Shown here: positions 15,762 through 23,450 of the stretch, one piece after another | Layout: each line of letters opens with the position of its first letter | Numbering within the stretch: position 1 is the stretch's first letter | Origin: an uncultured Coriobacteriaceae bacterium | GTDB taxonomy: Bacteria > Actinomycetota > Coriobacteriia > Coriobacteriales > Eggerthellaceae | NCBI GenBank assembly: GCA_937937585.1 | Contig: CALDCB010000017.1 | Location: 1 to 26,858, forward strand | Direction of reading: 5' to 3' | Length of the DNA stretch: 26,858 nucleotides | The notes under the pieces: generated by a model | Seen by the model: the letters and a program-made list of their open reading frames with translations, nothing else | What the model was told of the DNA's origin: nothing | The model's database searches: none | Program-made: the position numbers and the translations under genes

Positions 15762-15878
15762 CGTATCCCCCTTTCGGATAGTAGACGTCCGTCTCCCGAC
15801 GGAATGCATAACTGTCTTAGTTTATCCCATCTGGGGGGTTGTGCTGTAGCTCAAACGTTACCTGCACGTCATTTGTCG

Positions 15879-15913
15879 AAAAAAAACGCCGCTTCACAAA
15901 GGAAGCGGCGTTT
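15879..15913 (-). terminator. Intrinsic terminator between binding-protein and permease genes
   Basis: On the minus strand AAACGCCGCTTC and GAAGCGGCGTTT form a 12-bp stem with a six-base loop, followed by a run of eight T residues. It lies 33 nt after the binding-protein stop codon. It would give more binding protein than membrane components, as is common in ABC operons. The downstream genes need read-through or a further promoter, and I found no convincing one. Confidence 0.88.
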
Positions 15914-15946
15914 CCAATCGCATATGCGAGGGTGTTTTGCTTGGCA

Positions 15947-17551
15947 TTAAGCTTTAACGGAAGCACCCAGGAAGACGAGGCCGGTGGTTGCAATGGGCTC
16001 GAAGCCGGTGATCGCGTCGGCCTGGTAGCCGGTTGCAAGCTCACGATGGAACAGAGCGTACAGCGGCACTTCCTCGGACAGAAGGTCGAAGCACTTGTTC
16101 CAAGCTTCCTGCTGCTCGGAGCCGGAAGACTCGCGTGCGGTCTGCATGAGAGCCTGCAGCTCGTCGAACTTGCCGTCGCCGGCCTTCTTCCAGCAGGAGC
16201 GGCCACGGGTCCAGTCGTTGTCGCCGTACCACCAAGAAAGAAGCAGGTCGGGGTCGTTGCCGAAGCAGGTCGGGTCGCCCGGGGTGAGCATGACTTCGTA
16301 GGGAAGGACGCTGTCGGACTCGGCGAGCTCGGACCAAACGATGGACTTCTCATCGATGGTGCAGGAAACGCCGATGGCCTCGAGGTCGTTCTTGATCTGC
16401 GGAGCCAGGGACTTGACCCAGTTGTTGTTCACCTGCAGGGTGAAGGCAAGGTTGGAAGCGCCAGCCTCGGCGAGCAGGCTCTTGGCCTTCTCGGGGTCGT
16501 AGGTGTAGACGTTGGAGGCCTTGTGGTAGTTCTTGTGATCCTCGGTGAGGTAAGAGGTGACGGGGGTTGCATGGCCAGCGAGCTGGTTGGCGATCAGCTT
16601 GTCGACGTCGATGGCATAGAAGAATGCCTGACGGACGCGCTTGTCGTTGAACGGTGCCTTCAGGGTGTTGAACATCAGGAACGCCTGGTTGAAGCCCTGG
16701 ACGTAGTCGACGGAAGCGCCTGCGCCGGTGAGCTGGTCGGCATTGGCGTCGGGGACGTTCTCCATGACCATGACGGTGCCCTCCTGAAGGGCGGTGGTGC
16801 GAGCGGTCTCGTCCAGAAGCGGGCTCCACTCCATAGCCTCAGCGGTGGCCGGGAAGCTGCCGGTGTAGTACTCGTTGGGCGTGAAGGTGATCTTGCCGCC
16901 GTCCTCGCCGTTGATCTCGCCGTAAGCCCAAGGGCCGGAGCCGATCGGCTTGCTCTTGAGGTCTTCCTCGGTTTGGCTCTTCGGGAAGATCTTGACGACG
17001 CTCAGGCGAGCCGGGATGAGGGACTCGTCGAAAGCGTACTTCAGCTTGAAGGTGACAGTGGTGTCGTCCTTCTTCTCGACGGTGTCGATGAAGGAGAGGA
17101 ATGCGCCATAGGTGGAGTTGGCCATGTTCTTCTGGAAAGCGTTGACGACGTCGTCAGCCTTGACGTCGGAGCCGTCGGAGAACTTGGCGGAGTCGCGCAG
17201 GGCAACTTCGTACTCGGTGCCGGAAACCTTGACGGGATCGGCGCCGGCAAGGGCCTTGTAGGTCTTGTAGGTATGGAGATCCATATCATACAGGCCCTCG
17301 AAGACATGCCAGGTGGCGGCCAGCATCAGAGCGGAGCTGTTGCCGATCGGGTTGCAAGCGGTGGACTTGTAAGCGTTGGCGGCGGTGATGACGCCACCCT
17401 TCTTCGCGGCGCTGCCGGAAGCGTTGGCGGCAGAACCGCTTGCGGCGCCTTCCTTCTTGCCGCAGCCGGTGAGGGTCAGACCCGCAGCTGCAGCGGCGAC
17501 TGCGCTGCCCGCGATGAACGAGCGACGAGTCATCTTACCTTGAATTTCCAT
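15947..17551 (-). CDS. Family 5 extracellular solute-binding lipoprotein (Dpp/Opp type, candidate SatA)
   Basis: 534 residues from the ATG at 17551, chosen because a perfect AAGGAGG (complement of 17559-17565) lies 7 nt upstream; the frame is open further upstream. The N terminus has a twin-arginine motif TRRSFIAG (8-15), a hydrophobic Ala-rich stretch and the lipobox LTGC with Cys30, so it is probably exported folded by Tat and anchored as a lipoprotein. The mature part has the family 5 signatures FEGLYDMD, LRDSAKFSDGSDVKADDVVNAFQ and the late KRVRQAFFYAIDVDKLIAN. The family binds peptides, but also nickel, opines, heme and sialic acid. The adjacent nan operon and shared promoter element favour sialic acid. 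It has its own promoter and a terminator behind it. Confidence 0.92.
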   Translation of the reverse strand: MEIQGKMTRRSFIAGSAVAAAAAGLTLTGCGKKEGAASGSAANASGSAAKKGGVITAANAYKSTACNPIGNSSALMLAATWHVFEGLYDMDLHTYKTYKALAGADPVKVSGTEYEVALRDSAKFSDGSDVKADDVVNAFQKNMANSTYGAFLSFIDTVEKKDDTTVTFKLKYAFDESLIPARLSVVKIFPKSQTEEDLKSKPIGSGPWAYGEINGEDGGKITFTPNEYYTGSFPATAEAMEWSPLLDETARTTALQEGTVMVMENVPDANADQLTGAGASVDYVQGFNQAFLMFNTLKAPFNDKRVRQAFFYAIDVDKLIANQLAGHATPVTSYLTEDHKNYHKASNVYTYDPEKAKSLLAEAGASNLAFTLQVNNNWVKSLAPQIKNDLEAIGVSCTIDEKSIVWSELAESDSVLPYEVMLTPGDPTCFGNDPDLLLSWWYGDNDWTRGRSCWKKAGDGKFDELQALMQTARESSGSEQQEAWNKCFDLLSEEVPLYALFHRELATGYQADAITGFEPIATTGLVFLGASVKA

Positions 17552-17608
17552 CTGGAAACCTCCTTGTTCTAAGGGATTCCTCCCTTGTGGTGCCATGCAC
17601 CGGATTTC

Positions 17609-17627
17609 CGATGCTCTTAAGGCATCG
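17609..17627 (-). promoter_or_regulatory. Inverted repeat at the start site of the binding-protein gene
   Basis: CGATGC and GCATCG are 6-bp arms around TCTTAAG, directly downstream of the predicted -10. Its position is similar to that of the inverted repeat at nanA, but the sequence differs. It may be an operator or a leader hairpin. A second small hairpin, GGTGC-CAT-GCACC, lies at 17589-17601 in the leader. Confidence 0.35.
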
Positions 17628-17635
17628 CTTTCGTC

Positions 17636-17664
17636 ATTATCCGATATAACCGCCTCTCTTGCAA
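17636..17664 (-). promoter_or_regulatory. Promoter of the binding-protein gene
   Basis: TTGCAA (17659-17664) and GATAAT (17636-17641) on the minus strand, separated by exactly 17 bp, fit a sigma-70 promoter. The leader is about 75 nt. The rest of the 435-nt gap to nifJ (17665-17900) shows no gene I can support. It contains only a moderately AT-rich stretch near 17735-17760 and an A8 run at 17872-17879. Confidence 0.75.
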
Positions 17665-17902
17665 AGCATATGTAATGGAAGGGTCAACTAACCGTTGCAC
17701 GGGGATGGCGTTTCCGGCATATGCGTTTCCCCATTTGAAAGTTGTTTTTTAGATCGTTTTGGCGAACTTGTCCGAGGCTTCAATTGGCCATTTGCCGTTG
17801 TGAGATGCCGTTCGCGGCTGAAAACGTCCAGTGGCGGGGATCGCTGTCCGTTTGCCGAAGCTCGGAATCCGAAAAAAAATGTTCCCACACGCCTCACGCG
17901 CT

Positions 17903-17931
17903 TTGGTTTGCAGGCTGATATTATCTATAAA
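17903..17931 (+). promoter_or_regulatory. Putative nifJ promoter
   Basis: TTGGTT (17903-17908) and TATAAA (17926-17931) are spaced by 17 bp. TATTAT at 17919-17924 is an alternative -10 with a poor -35. The leader of about 50 nt ends in TAAGGAGAGG (17974-17983), with AAGGAG 6 nt from the ATG. Confidence 0.55.
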
Positions 17932-17986
17932 GGGGCACTATCCTTTAGACGCCCAAGCCCCAGGCGCTCCCTCTAAGGAGAGGTAT

Positions 17987-20900
17987 ATGACGAGGAAATT
18001 CAAGTCGATGGACGGCAATAATGCCGCCGCATACGTTTCGTATGCGTTCACCGAGGTGGCGGGCATTTATCCCATCACCCCCTCGAGCCCCATGGCCGAC
18101 TACGTCGACCAGTGGTCCGCTCAGGGCAAGAAGAACATTTTCGGCACCACCGTCAAGGTGGCCGAGATGGAGTCCGAGGGCGGTGCCGCCGGCACTGTTC
18201 ACGGCTCGCTGTGCGCTGGCGCTCTGACGTCGACGTACACCGCTTCCCAGGGTCTTCTTCTGATGATCCCCAATATGTATAAGATCGCCGCCGAGCAGCT
18301 CCCGAGCGTCTTCCATGTAAGCGCCCGAACGGTGGCAACCCATGCGCTGAACATCTTCGGCGACCATTCCGACGTCATGGCTTGCCGCCAGACCGGCTTC
18401 GCCATGCTCGCCGAGGGCAACGTCCAGGAGGTCATGGACCTTTCTGCCGTCGCCCACCTTGCGGCTATCAAGGGCCGCGTCCCGTTCATCAACTTCTTCG
18501 ACGGTTTCCGTACCTCGCACGAGATCCAGAAGGTTGCCGTGTGGGATTACGACGATCTCGCCGATATGTGCGATTTCCAGGCCGTCAAGGAGTTCCGCGA
18601 GCATTCGCTCAATCCCGAGAACCCGCATGCGCGCGGTTCGCACGAGAACGGCGACATTTTCTTCCAGCACCGTGAGGCGTGCAACAGCCATTACGATGCG
18701 CTTCCCGCCATCGTCGAGGATTACATGCATCAGGTGAACGAGAAGCTGGGCACCAACTACGAGTTGTTCAATTACTATGGCGCCCCCGACGCCGATCGCG
18801 TCATCGTCTGTATGGGTTCGTTCTGCGATGTCATCGAAGAGGTCATCGACTACCTGAATGCCCATGGCGAGAAGGTCGGCCTGGTGAAGGTTCGCCTGTA
18901 CCGTCCGTTCGTCACCGAGAAGTTCGCCGAGGCTCTGCCTAAGACGGTCAAGAAGATCGCCGTCATGGATCGCACCAAGGAGCCGGGTAGCGTGGGCGAG
19001 CCCCTGTATCAGGACGTCGTCACCGCGCTTGCCGAGCTTGGCATGCTCGAGGGCCTTACCGTCGTCGGCGGCCGTTACGGTCTGGGTTCGAAGGACACGC
19101 CTCCTGCGTCCGCCTTTGCCATTTACTCTGAGCTCGCTAAGGACGAGCCCCGTCGTGAGTTCACCGTTGGCATCGTCGACGACGTCACCAACCTGTCCCT
19201 GCCCGAGGATCCTGCCGCTCCTGCGACGGCGGCACCTGGCACCATCGAGTGCAAGTTCTGGGGCCTTGGCGGCGACGGCACAGTTGGTGCGAACAAGAAC
19301 TCGATCAAGATCATCGGCGACCATACCGACAAATATGTTCAGGCGTACTTCCAGTACGATTCCAAGAAGACGGGCGGCGTGACCATCAGCCACCTGCGCT
19401 TCGGCGACAGCCCCATCCGCTCGCCCTACTATATTAATAAGGCCGACTTCGTGGCTTGCCACAATCCCAGCTACATCACGAAGGGTTTCCCCATCGTTCG
19501 CGACGTCAAGCCGGGCGGCACGTTCCTGATCAACTGCCAGTGGACGCCCGAAGAGCTTGGCCATCACCTCGATGCCGCTTCCAAGCGCTACATCGCGGCT
19601 AACGATATCAAGCTCTACACCATCAACGCCATCGACCTTGCCATTGAGGTTGGCATGGGCAAGCGCACCAACACCATCCTGCAGTCGGCGTTCTTCTCGC
19701 TGGCCGGCGTTCTTCCCGCGGCTGACGCCCTTACCTATATGAAGGACGCGGCTACCAAGTCGTACCTGAAGAAGGGCCAGGACGTCGTTGACGCCAACCA
19801 TCGCGCCATCGATGCCGGTGCCACGGCATACAAGCAGATCGAGGTTCCTGCTGATTGGGCCAACGCCGTCGACGGCGCCGAGCCCGCTGCGCTTGAGGGT
19901 CCTGCCGCTCTGGTCAAGCAGGTTCGCGAGATCATGGAGCCTGTCAACCGCATGGATGGCGACAGCCTTCCCGTTTCTGTTTTCGTCGACCACGTTGACG
20001 GCCAGTGGGAGCTTGGCGCTTCCGCTTACGAGAAGCGCGGCACTGCTGTCAGCGTTCCCAAGTGGGATGCTGAGAAGTGCATCCAGTGCAACAGCTGCTC
20101 GTATGTATGCCCGCATGCAACCATCCGCCCCTTCGCTCTTACCGAGGAAGAGGCCGCAGCCGCTCCTGCGAACGCCATCTTCATCGAGGGCAAGGCGAAG
20201 GCAAAGGGCCTGAAGTACACGTTGGCTGTTTCCCCGCTCGACTGCATGGGCTGCACGGTCTGCATCGGCCAGTGCCCGGTTGGCGCACTCGAGATGGTTC
20301 CCACCGAGGGCGAGCTTGCTCAGCAGGACGTCTTCGATTACTGCGTCGCCCACGTGGCTCAGAAGCCCGAGGTTGAGGGCGACACCGTCAAGGACAGCCA
20401 GTTCAAGAAGCCGCTGCTCGAGTTCTCCGGCTCGTGTGCAGGCTGCGCCGAGACTTCTTACGCGCGTCTGGTCACCCAGCTCTTCGGCGACCGCATGTTC
20501 GTCTCCAACGCAACCGGTTGCTCTTCCATTTGGGGTAACCCCGCCGCCACGGCTCCGTACTGCACCACGGCAGACGGCAAGGGCGTCGCATGGAACAATT
20601 CGCTGTTCGAGGACAACGCTGAGCATGGCTTCGGCCTGTACCTTGGTCACGAGGCCCTGCGCGACAAGGTTTACACCGACACGCAGGAGCTCATCGCGAC
20701 CGATACCGCAACCGACGAGTTGAAGACTGCTGCCGAGGCTTGGATCGCCGCCCGCAACGACGCCGATCAGAGCAAGGTCACGTCCGAGGCTTATCTTGCC
20801 GAGCTGCAGAAGATCGCCGACAATCCTATCGCTGCTGGCATCATCGAGAACAAGAACTACCTCACCAAGAAGAGCTTCTGGATCTTCGGCGGCGACGGTT

Positions 20901-21523
20901 GGGCTTACGACATCGGCTACGGCGGACTCGATCATGTTCTGGCAAGCGGCCATGACGTCAACGTGTTCGTTTTCGACACCGAGGTTTACTCCAACACCGG
21001 CGGCCAGGCTTCCAAGGCTTCCAACATCGGTCAGGTTGCTCAGTTCGCAGCAGCAGGCAAGGATGTCAAGAAGAAGAGCCTTGCCGAGCTTGCCATGAGC
21101 TACGGCTACGTGTATGTTGCCCAGATCGCCATGGGTGCCAAGCCGGCGCAGACCATCAAGGCCATCGCCGAGGCCGAGGCTTACCCCGGACCTTCGCTGA
21201 TCATTGGCTACAGCCCCTGCGAGATGCATTCCATCAAGGGCGGCATGAAGAACTGCCAGGCCGAGATGAAGCGCGCGGTTGACTGCGGTTACTGGAACCT
21301 GTTCCGCTTCAACCCTGCTGCCGAGACTGGCAAGAAATTCACGCTTGACTCCAAGGAACCCGCAGGCGGTTATCAGGAGTTCCTGATGAACGAGGCTCGC
21401 TACAGCCGCTTGACCCGCGAGTTTCCCGAGCGCGCTGCCGAGCTGTTCGAGCGCAACGAGAAGGCAGCTATGGAACGCTACCAGCACCTGCTCAAGCTGA
21501 AGGAGATGTACGCTGACGCGTAA
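17987..21523 (+). CDS. nifJ: Pyruvate:ferredoxin (flavodoxin) oxidoreductase, single-chain
   Basis: 1178 residues, the usual length for a homodimeric PFOR. It oxidises pyruvate with CoA to acetyl-CoA and CO2, passing electrons to ferredoxin or flavodoxin. The N-terminal domain has YPITPSSPMADYVDQW near residue 25. The ferredoxin-like domain has CIQCNSCSYVCP from about residue 698 and CMGCTVCIGQCP from about 753, for two 4Fe-4S clusters. The third cluster and the TPP domain begin at CAGCAET (from about 817). The TPP motif GDGWAYDIGYGG starts at 969 and ends with YSNTGGQ. The start at ATG 17987 is set by AAGGAG at 17975-17980; the frame is open upstream but without a ribosome site. The protein is oxygen-sensitive in the family, which points to an anaerobe. 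It stands as a single-gene unit, divergent from the binding protein. Confidence 0.97.
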   Translation: MTRKFKSMDGNNAAAYVSYAFTEVAGIYPITPSSPMADYVDQWSAQGKKNIFGTTVKVAEMESEGGAAGTVHGSLCAGALTSTYTASQGLLLMIPNMYKIAAEQLPSVFHVSARTVATHALNIFGDHSDVMACRQTGFAMLAEGNVQEVMDLSAVAHLAAIKGRVPFINFFDGFRTSHEIQKVAVWDYDDLADMCDFQAVKEFREHSLNPENPHARGSHENGDIFFQHREACNSHYDALPAIVEDYMHQVNEKLGTNYELFNYYGAPDADRVIVCMGSFCDVIEEVIDYLNAHGEKVGLVKVRLYRPFVTEKFAEALPKTVKKIAVMDRTKEPGSVGEPLYQDVVTALAELGMLEGLTVVGGRYGLGSKDTPPASAFAIYSELAKDEPRREFTVGIVDDVTNLSLPEDPAAPATAAPGTIECKFWGLGGDGTVGANKNSIKIIGDHTDKYVQAYFQYDSKKTGGVTISHLRFGDSPIRSPYYINKADFVACHNPSYITKGFPIVRDVKPGGTFLINCQWTPEELGHHLDAASKRYIAANDIKLYTINAIDLAIEVGMGKRTNTILQSAFFSLAGVLPAADALTYMKDAATKSYLKKGQDVVDANHRAIDAGATAYKQIEVPADWANAVDGAEPAALEGPAALVKQVREIMEPVNRMDGDSLPVSVFVDHVDGQWELGASAYEKRGTAVSVPKWDAEKCIQCNSCSYVCPHATIRPFALTEEEAAAAPANAIFIEGKAKAKGLKYTLAVSPLDCMGCTVCIGQCPVGALEMVPTEGELAQQDVFDYCVAHVAQKPEVEGDTVKDSQFKKPLLEFSGSCAGCAETSYARLVTQLFGDRMFVSNATGCSSIWGNPAATAPYCTTADGKGVAWNNSLFEDNAEHGFGLYLGHEALRDKVYTDTQELIATDTATDELKTAAEAWIAARNDADQSKVTSEAYLAELQKIADNPIAAGIIENKNYLTKKSFWIFGGDGWAYDIGYGGLDHVLASGHDVNVFVFDTEVYSNTGGQASKASNIGQVAQFAAAGKDVKKKSLAELAMSYGYVYVAQIAMGAKPAQTIKAIAEAEAYPGPSLIIGYSPCEMHSIKGGMKNCQAEMKRAVDCGYWNLFRFNPAAETGKKFTLDSKEPAGGYQEFLMNEARYSRLTREFPERAAELFERNEKAAMERYQHLLKLKEMYADA

Positions 21524-21559
21524 AGCATCGCGCCGCACTGCATCGCCCGTAAGGAATCG

Positions 21560-21597
21560 AAAGCGAGGGCTCCCGAAAGGGGGTCCTCGCTTTGTTA
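21560..21597 (+). terminator. Intrinsic terminator after nifJ
   Basis: AAAGCGAGGGCTCCC and GGGGGTCCTCGCTTT pair around a GAAA tetraloop with two G-U wobbles, followed by TTTGTT. The end of this element touches the first GntR-type palindrome at 21593. Confidence 0.85.
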
Positions 21598-21647
21598 TAT
21601 CTATACTAGAACAAATAGCATATGTCTGTTATACTAAAGCTATAACA
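21593..21647 (+). promoter_or_regulatory. Twin palindromic operators and promoter of the gntR operon
   Basis: Two 21-bp dyads are present: TGTTATA-N7-TAGAACA (21593-21613) and TGTTATA-N7-TATAACA (21627-21647). The second is perfect and the first has one mismatch. Their centres are 34 bp apart, about three helical turns. The likely -10, TATACT (21630-21635), is inside the second dyad, and the weak -35 region (TAGAAC, 21607-21612, 17-bp spacer) overlaps the first. Binding at either site would block RNA polymerase, so autorepression by the downstream GntR protein is the natural reading. AAAGGAGG at 21658-21665 is the ribosome site. Confidence 0.75.
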
Positions 21648-21670
21648 ATAAAGTGTGAAAGGAGGGAGCC

Positions 21671-22060
21671 GTGTTCATTCGAATCGATCAGTCGCTTGAT
21701 GAGCCGTTGTATCAGCAAATTCGCAACGAGATCGTTCGCGGCATCGCGCAAGGTGAGCTTGCGCCCGACGATCCGCTGCCGAGCGTTCGTCGTTTGGCGG
21801 GCGATTTGGGGATCAACTTGCATACCGTGAACAAAGCTTACGCGCTTCTGCGCGATCAGGGGTTCGTCACCATGAGAGGTCGATCCAGCGCGTTCATTGC
21901 CCGTCCTTCCGACCTTTCGGGCAAAGACGGCGCAGATGAAACTTTGGCACGGGAGCTGGTTCGTTTGGCTGAATCGTATAAGGCGTCGGGGGGAACTCGC
22001 TCTGCGTTTGAGAAATGCGTTTCCAGTCAGCTTGATGTCGTGTTCGGAAAGAAGGAGTGA
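21671..22060 (+). CDS. YtrA-type GntR transcriptional regulator
   Basis: 129 residues from a GTG start with AAAGGAGG 5 nt upstream. Residues 1-75 form the GntR winged helix: EPLYQQIRNEIVRGIAQGEL, then PLPSVRRLAGDLGINLHTVNKAYALL with the recognition helix, then the wing FVTMRGRSSAFI. The C-terminal effector region is only about 50 residues, which is the small YtrA subfamily; these usually control a neighbouring membrane protein or ABC transporter gene. Its stop overlaps the ribosome site of the next gene, so the two are translated together. Two matching palindromes lie upstream of it. Confidence 0.92.
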   Translation: MFIRIDQSLDEPLYQQIRNEIVRGIAQGELAPDDPLPSVRRLAGDLGINLHTVNKAYALLRDQGFVTMRGRSSAFIARPSDLSGKDGADETLARELVRLAESYKASGGTRSAFEKCVSSQLDVVFGKKE

Positions 22061-22062
22061 GC

Positions 22063-23193
22063 ATGCCTGCAATCGAAACTCAAATCATCTTGGTGGCGTT
22101 TGCCATGCTCATCCCGCTTACGGGCATCATGGTCGCCGTTACGCCTTATTTCCAGCCGAAAGGGGAGGTATTCTCGGTTTCGGTTCCAACATCGGCGGAA
22201 AACGATCCGGCGGTTCGCGGGCTGAAGCGCCGTTTCTCCCTTGTGGTCTTGGCGGCTGCTGCTGTGTTCACTGTCGCGGCCGTGGCATGCGGTTTCGCAG
22301 GCAGTGAGTCTAAGGCGATGGTCTTCATCATCAGCGGATCGTTCGTTGTACCCGTTTTCGTGGGAGGCGGCATGATCATCGCCTCGCGTTCGCGCATGAT
22401 GAAGATGAAGAAGGAGAGGGGTTGGACCGCCGAACCCCGTCAGAGCATTGCGGCGATCGGGGAGGATTCGGCTTTAGTCCCAAGGGGCATTTCGCTTAAA
22501 TGGAATTGGGCATACGTACCCATCATGGTGATCACTGCCGTCATCGCGGTTGTCGGTTACGATGCGATGCCTGATATGATTCCCATGCATATCGACTTTG
22601 CGGGAAACGTTACCGATGTCGCTCAAAAGACACCTATGGTGGTTGCATTTCCGGTTTTGTTCGAGGCCTTCATGGCGGTGTGTTTCGTTTTTTCGCATTG
22701 GTCGGCTTTGCGCTCGAAGCCCGGTACCACACCTGAACATCCTGCAAGCTCTTCGTGGGCTTATGGCTTGTTCTTGCGCGCGCAAACCGTGACGCTTCTG
22801 GTGTGTGGCCTGCTCCTTACCGCCGTTATCGGCATCTTGATGGAGCTTTCGTTCATCGGGATGGCATCGCTTCAGATTGTTTTGATCGCGGTTCTTGCAT
22901 TAACTGTTTTGGTGCTGGTTGCAACTGTGGGCGTGAATTTGGTGTTCGGCCAGTCGGGTTCGAAGGTTTTCCGTATGGAAGAGTCTGACAACCTGCTTCG
23001 CAACGACGACGCATGCTGGAAGCTAGGCATGATATATGTCAACGGCAATGACGCGAGCATTTTCGTGCCAAAGCGCTCTGGCTTTGGCTGGACGGTAAAT
23101 TGGGGACGCCCATCTGCATGGGCGCTCATGGCTGGGTTCGCTCTCTTCACGGTGCTTTTCGTGTGGCTCTGCTTTGCTATGACGGGGCAGTAA
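22063..23193 (+). CDS. DUF1648-type integral membrane protein
   Basis: 376 residues from ATG 22063, preferred over GTG 22057 because GAAGGAG (22051-22057) is 5 nt upstream. It has about eight hydrophobic segments. The central MPDMIPMHIDFAGNVTDVAQKTP segment is the DUF1648 signature, also found in SdpI-like immunity proteins. The C-terminal WKLGMIYVNGNDASIFVPKRSGFGWTVN-type segment resembles DUF5808. Such proteins commonly sit beside YtrA-type GntR regulators, and a role in envelope stress or self-immunity is possible but not shown. The gene overlaps the regulator's stop region and is followed at once by a terminator, so it is the only target in this operon. Confidence 0.88.
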   Translation: MPAIETQIILVAFAMLIPLTGIMVAVTPYFQPKGEVFSVSVPTSAENDPAVRGLKRRFSLVVLAAAAVFTVAAVACGFAGSESKAMVFIISGSFVVPVFVGGGMIIASRSRMMKMKKERGWTAEPRQSIAAIGEDSALVPRGISLKWNWAYVPIMVITAVIAVVGYDAMPDMIPMHIDFAGNVTDVAQKTPMVVAFPVLFEAFMAVCFVFSHWSALRSKPGTTPEHPASSSWAYGLFLRAQTVTLLVCGLLLTAVIGILMELSFIGMASLQIVLIAVLALTVLVLVATVGVNLVFGQSGSKVFRMEESDNLLRNDDACWKLGMIYVNGNDASIFVPKRSGFGWTVNWGRPSAWALMAGFALFTVLFVWLCFAMTGQ

Positions 23194-23198
23194 ATGAT

Positions 23199-23232
23199 AG
23201 GAGGCTTCCCTTTGGGGAAGCCTCCTGGTTTT
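23199..23232 (+). terminator. Intrinsic terminator after the DUF1648 gene
   Basis: AGGAGGCTTCCC and GGGAAGCCTCCT form a perfect 12-bp stem around TTTG, followed by GGTTTT. It starts 5 nt after the stop codon. The stretch 23233-23374 between this and the next terminator shows no supported gene. Confidence 0.88.
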
Positions 23233-23374
23233 ACGGGTGCGTTCTGCTGCGCTGCGTGGGTGCGCCATTGTTCTTATTCGACTGCTGCACTGTCTTTCGC
23301 GAAGGCTGCTGCGTTATTTTGAACTGCCTTTCATTTCTTCTTAGACGCGAGAAAATGGGAGGCAGTTTGTATAG

Positions 23375-23405
23375 AAAAAAGCGCCACCCCTTTCGGGATG
23401 GCGCT
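23375..23405 (-). terminator. Intrinsic terminator of the aminotransferase-symporter operon
   Basis: On the minus strand AGCGCCATCCC and GGGGTGGCGCT pair with one G-U wobble around GAAA, followed by TTTTTT. It lies 45 nt after the symporter stop codon and faces the + strand terminator at 23199-23232. Confidence 0.88.
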
Positions 23406-23450
23406 CGTAATGTGGCGTTAGCGACCGTATGCACACAGGGCGCTTCGACG

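Noticed and set aside
15839..17572. A 577-residue plus-strand open frame over the binding-protein gene
   Set aside because: It is the antisense of a clear family 5 binding lipoprotein with a perfect ribosome site, and has no signal or domain of its own.
17945..21538. A 1197-residue open frame on the minus strand covering the whole nifJ gene
   Set aside because: It is an exact antisense shadow of a highly conserved gene. GC-rich codon bias removes stops from one opposite frame. It has no recognisable domain and no independent ribosome site that I can support.
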